A DNA stretch of 5,485 nucleotides from NCBI GenBank assembly GCA_031289575.1, contig JAITPE010000062.1, positions 1 through 5,485 of the forward strand, in the 5' to 3' direction. A program made the translations under genes and the position numbers. This document shows, one piece after another, positions 5,148 through 5,485 of this stretch. Each line of letters starts with the position of its first letter. The stretch's first letter is position 1. This DNA comes from Spirochaetia bacterium (lineage in GTDB: Bacteria; Spirochaetota; UBA4802; UBA5550). The notes below the pieces were generated by a model, which was not told where the DNA came from, made no database searches, and saw only the letters and a list, made by a program, of their open reading frames with translations.

Positions 5148-5485
5148 TTATTGCGGCTTCAGTCTTGCCTTTATCTCGTCAATGGAATAGCCTTGCTCCA
5201 AAAGGTCGAGAACCTCTATTTTGACTTCGGTTCTACCTTCCTCTCTGCCTTCAGCTTTTCCTTCGGCTTTTCCTTCTTCTTTTCCTTCGGCTTTTCCTTC
5301 TTCTTTTCCTTCGGCTTTTCCTTCGGCTTTTCCTTCGGCTTTTCCTTCGGCTTTGCCTCTCGCTTCGCCTCTCGCTTCGCCTATTTCGATGCCTTTTTCC
5401 ATTGCCTCTTCTTGCCAAACTGCTTTTGCGTCATCCAAATTAAATTCTGTCATCAACATGTTTAATACCTCCGATGCGTTTGCTT
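5148..5485 (-). CDS. C-terminal part of an Rpn/PDDEXK-type putative transposase (partial)
   Basis: The frame is open to the right edge (eight more codons, ANASEVLN, before the ATG at 5459), so this is the tail of a longer gene and that ATG is not a real start. The region EVLNMLMTEFNLDDAKAVWQEEA followed by Gly-Lys-Ala-Glu repeats is typical of the end of Rpn-family recombination-promoting nucleases/putative transposases (PDDEXK_2 or Treponema-type family). The catalytic PD-(D/E)XK part, expected first, is outside the window and cannot be judged. After the repeats a helical tail VLDLLEQGYSIDEIKARL is also usual for the family. Repeat length varies widely among such proteins. It lies 112 bases upstream of gcvH on the same strand. 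Confidence 0.8.
   Translation of the reverse strand, partial: ANASEVLNMLMTEFNLDDAKAVWQEEAMEKGIEIGEARGEARGKAEGKAEGKAEGKAEGKEEGKAEGKEEGKAEGKAEGREEGRTEVKIEVLDLLEQGYSIDEIKARLKPQ
5226..5381 (-). repeat. 13-unit, 12-bp coding tandem repeat (GKAE type)
   Basis: Thirteen consecutive tetrapeptides, GEAR x2, GKAE x4, GKEE, GKAE, GKEE, GKAE x2, GREE and GRTE, are encoded by 12-bp units. The core units read TCCTTCGGCTTT on the plus strand with few substitutions, and the ends are more diverged, as expected for expansion by slippage from the middle. The protein segment would form a charged helix or coiled coil. There are no spacers, so this is not a CRISPR array. Confidence 0.85.

Noticed and set aside
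5226..5381. CRISPR-like array
   Set aside because: The repeats are 12 bp, have no spacers and stay in the coding frame.
5151..5465. Plus-strand frame rich in FSFGFSF repeats
   Set aside because: It is the antisense translation of the GKAE repeats of the Rpn-type protein.

Overview
The window reads as chromosomal DNA from an anaerobic or facultative bacterium, probably Gram-negative, because it encodes a periplasm-facing NrfHA nitrite reductase. Coding GC is moderate and several intergenic stretches are very AT-rich. I cannot fix the phylum. The short protein after nrfA resembles the start of Bacteroidetes- or Epsilonproteobacteria-type ResB/Ccs1 (NrfI) proteins, and the Rpn-type protein at the right end is common in host-associated anaerobes, but neither is diagnostic.

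Left part (1-550): the first 43 bases may hold the start of a leftward gene with its own promoter. A 500-base non-coding stretch follows, with three strong inverted repeats and a GC-rich, purine-rich island. It ends in an nrf promoter whose -35 box lies inside a perfect 13+2+13 palindrome, a likely operator.

Middle, plus strand (551-3517): nrfH (tetrahaem membrane quinol dehydrogenase), nrfA (pentahaem nitrite reductase with CXXCK active-site haem), a 73-residue membrane protein that looks like only the beginning of a ResB/Ccs1 cytochrome c maturation protein, and lipB (octanoyltransferase). The last three are packed with a 4-base gap and a TGATG overlap, so they look like one operon. NrfH passes electrons from the quinone pool to NrfA, which reduces nitrite to ammonium.

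Middle to right, minus strand (3545-5035): gcvH, then a previously unlisted 56-residue ORF, then lipA, which converges on lipB with only 27 bases between stop codons. LipB puts octanoate on the GcvH lysine and LipA inserts the two sulfurs, so the carrier and both lipoylation enzymes sit within about 2.2 kb. The full lipA frame, including the essential CX4CX5C cluster, has no ATG, GTG or TTG start. It appears to begin at an ATT that overlaps the stop of the 56-residue ORF, right after a run of eight A. This is the most unusual feature here.

Right edge (5148-5485): the C-terminal part of an Rpn/PDDEXK-type putative transposase with a perfect-register 13-unit, 12-bp coding tandem repeat; its catalytic part lies outside the window. 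I found no CRISPR array, tRNA, rRNA or complete mobile element, and no obviously new defence or metabolic system.
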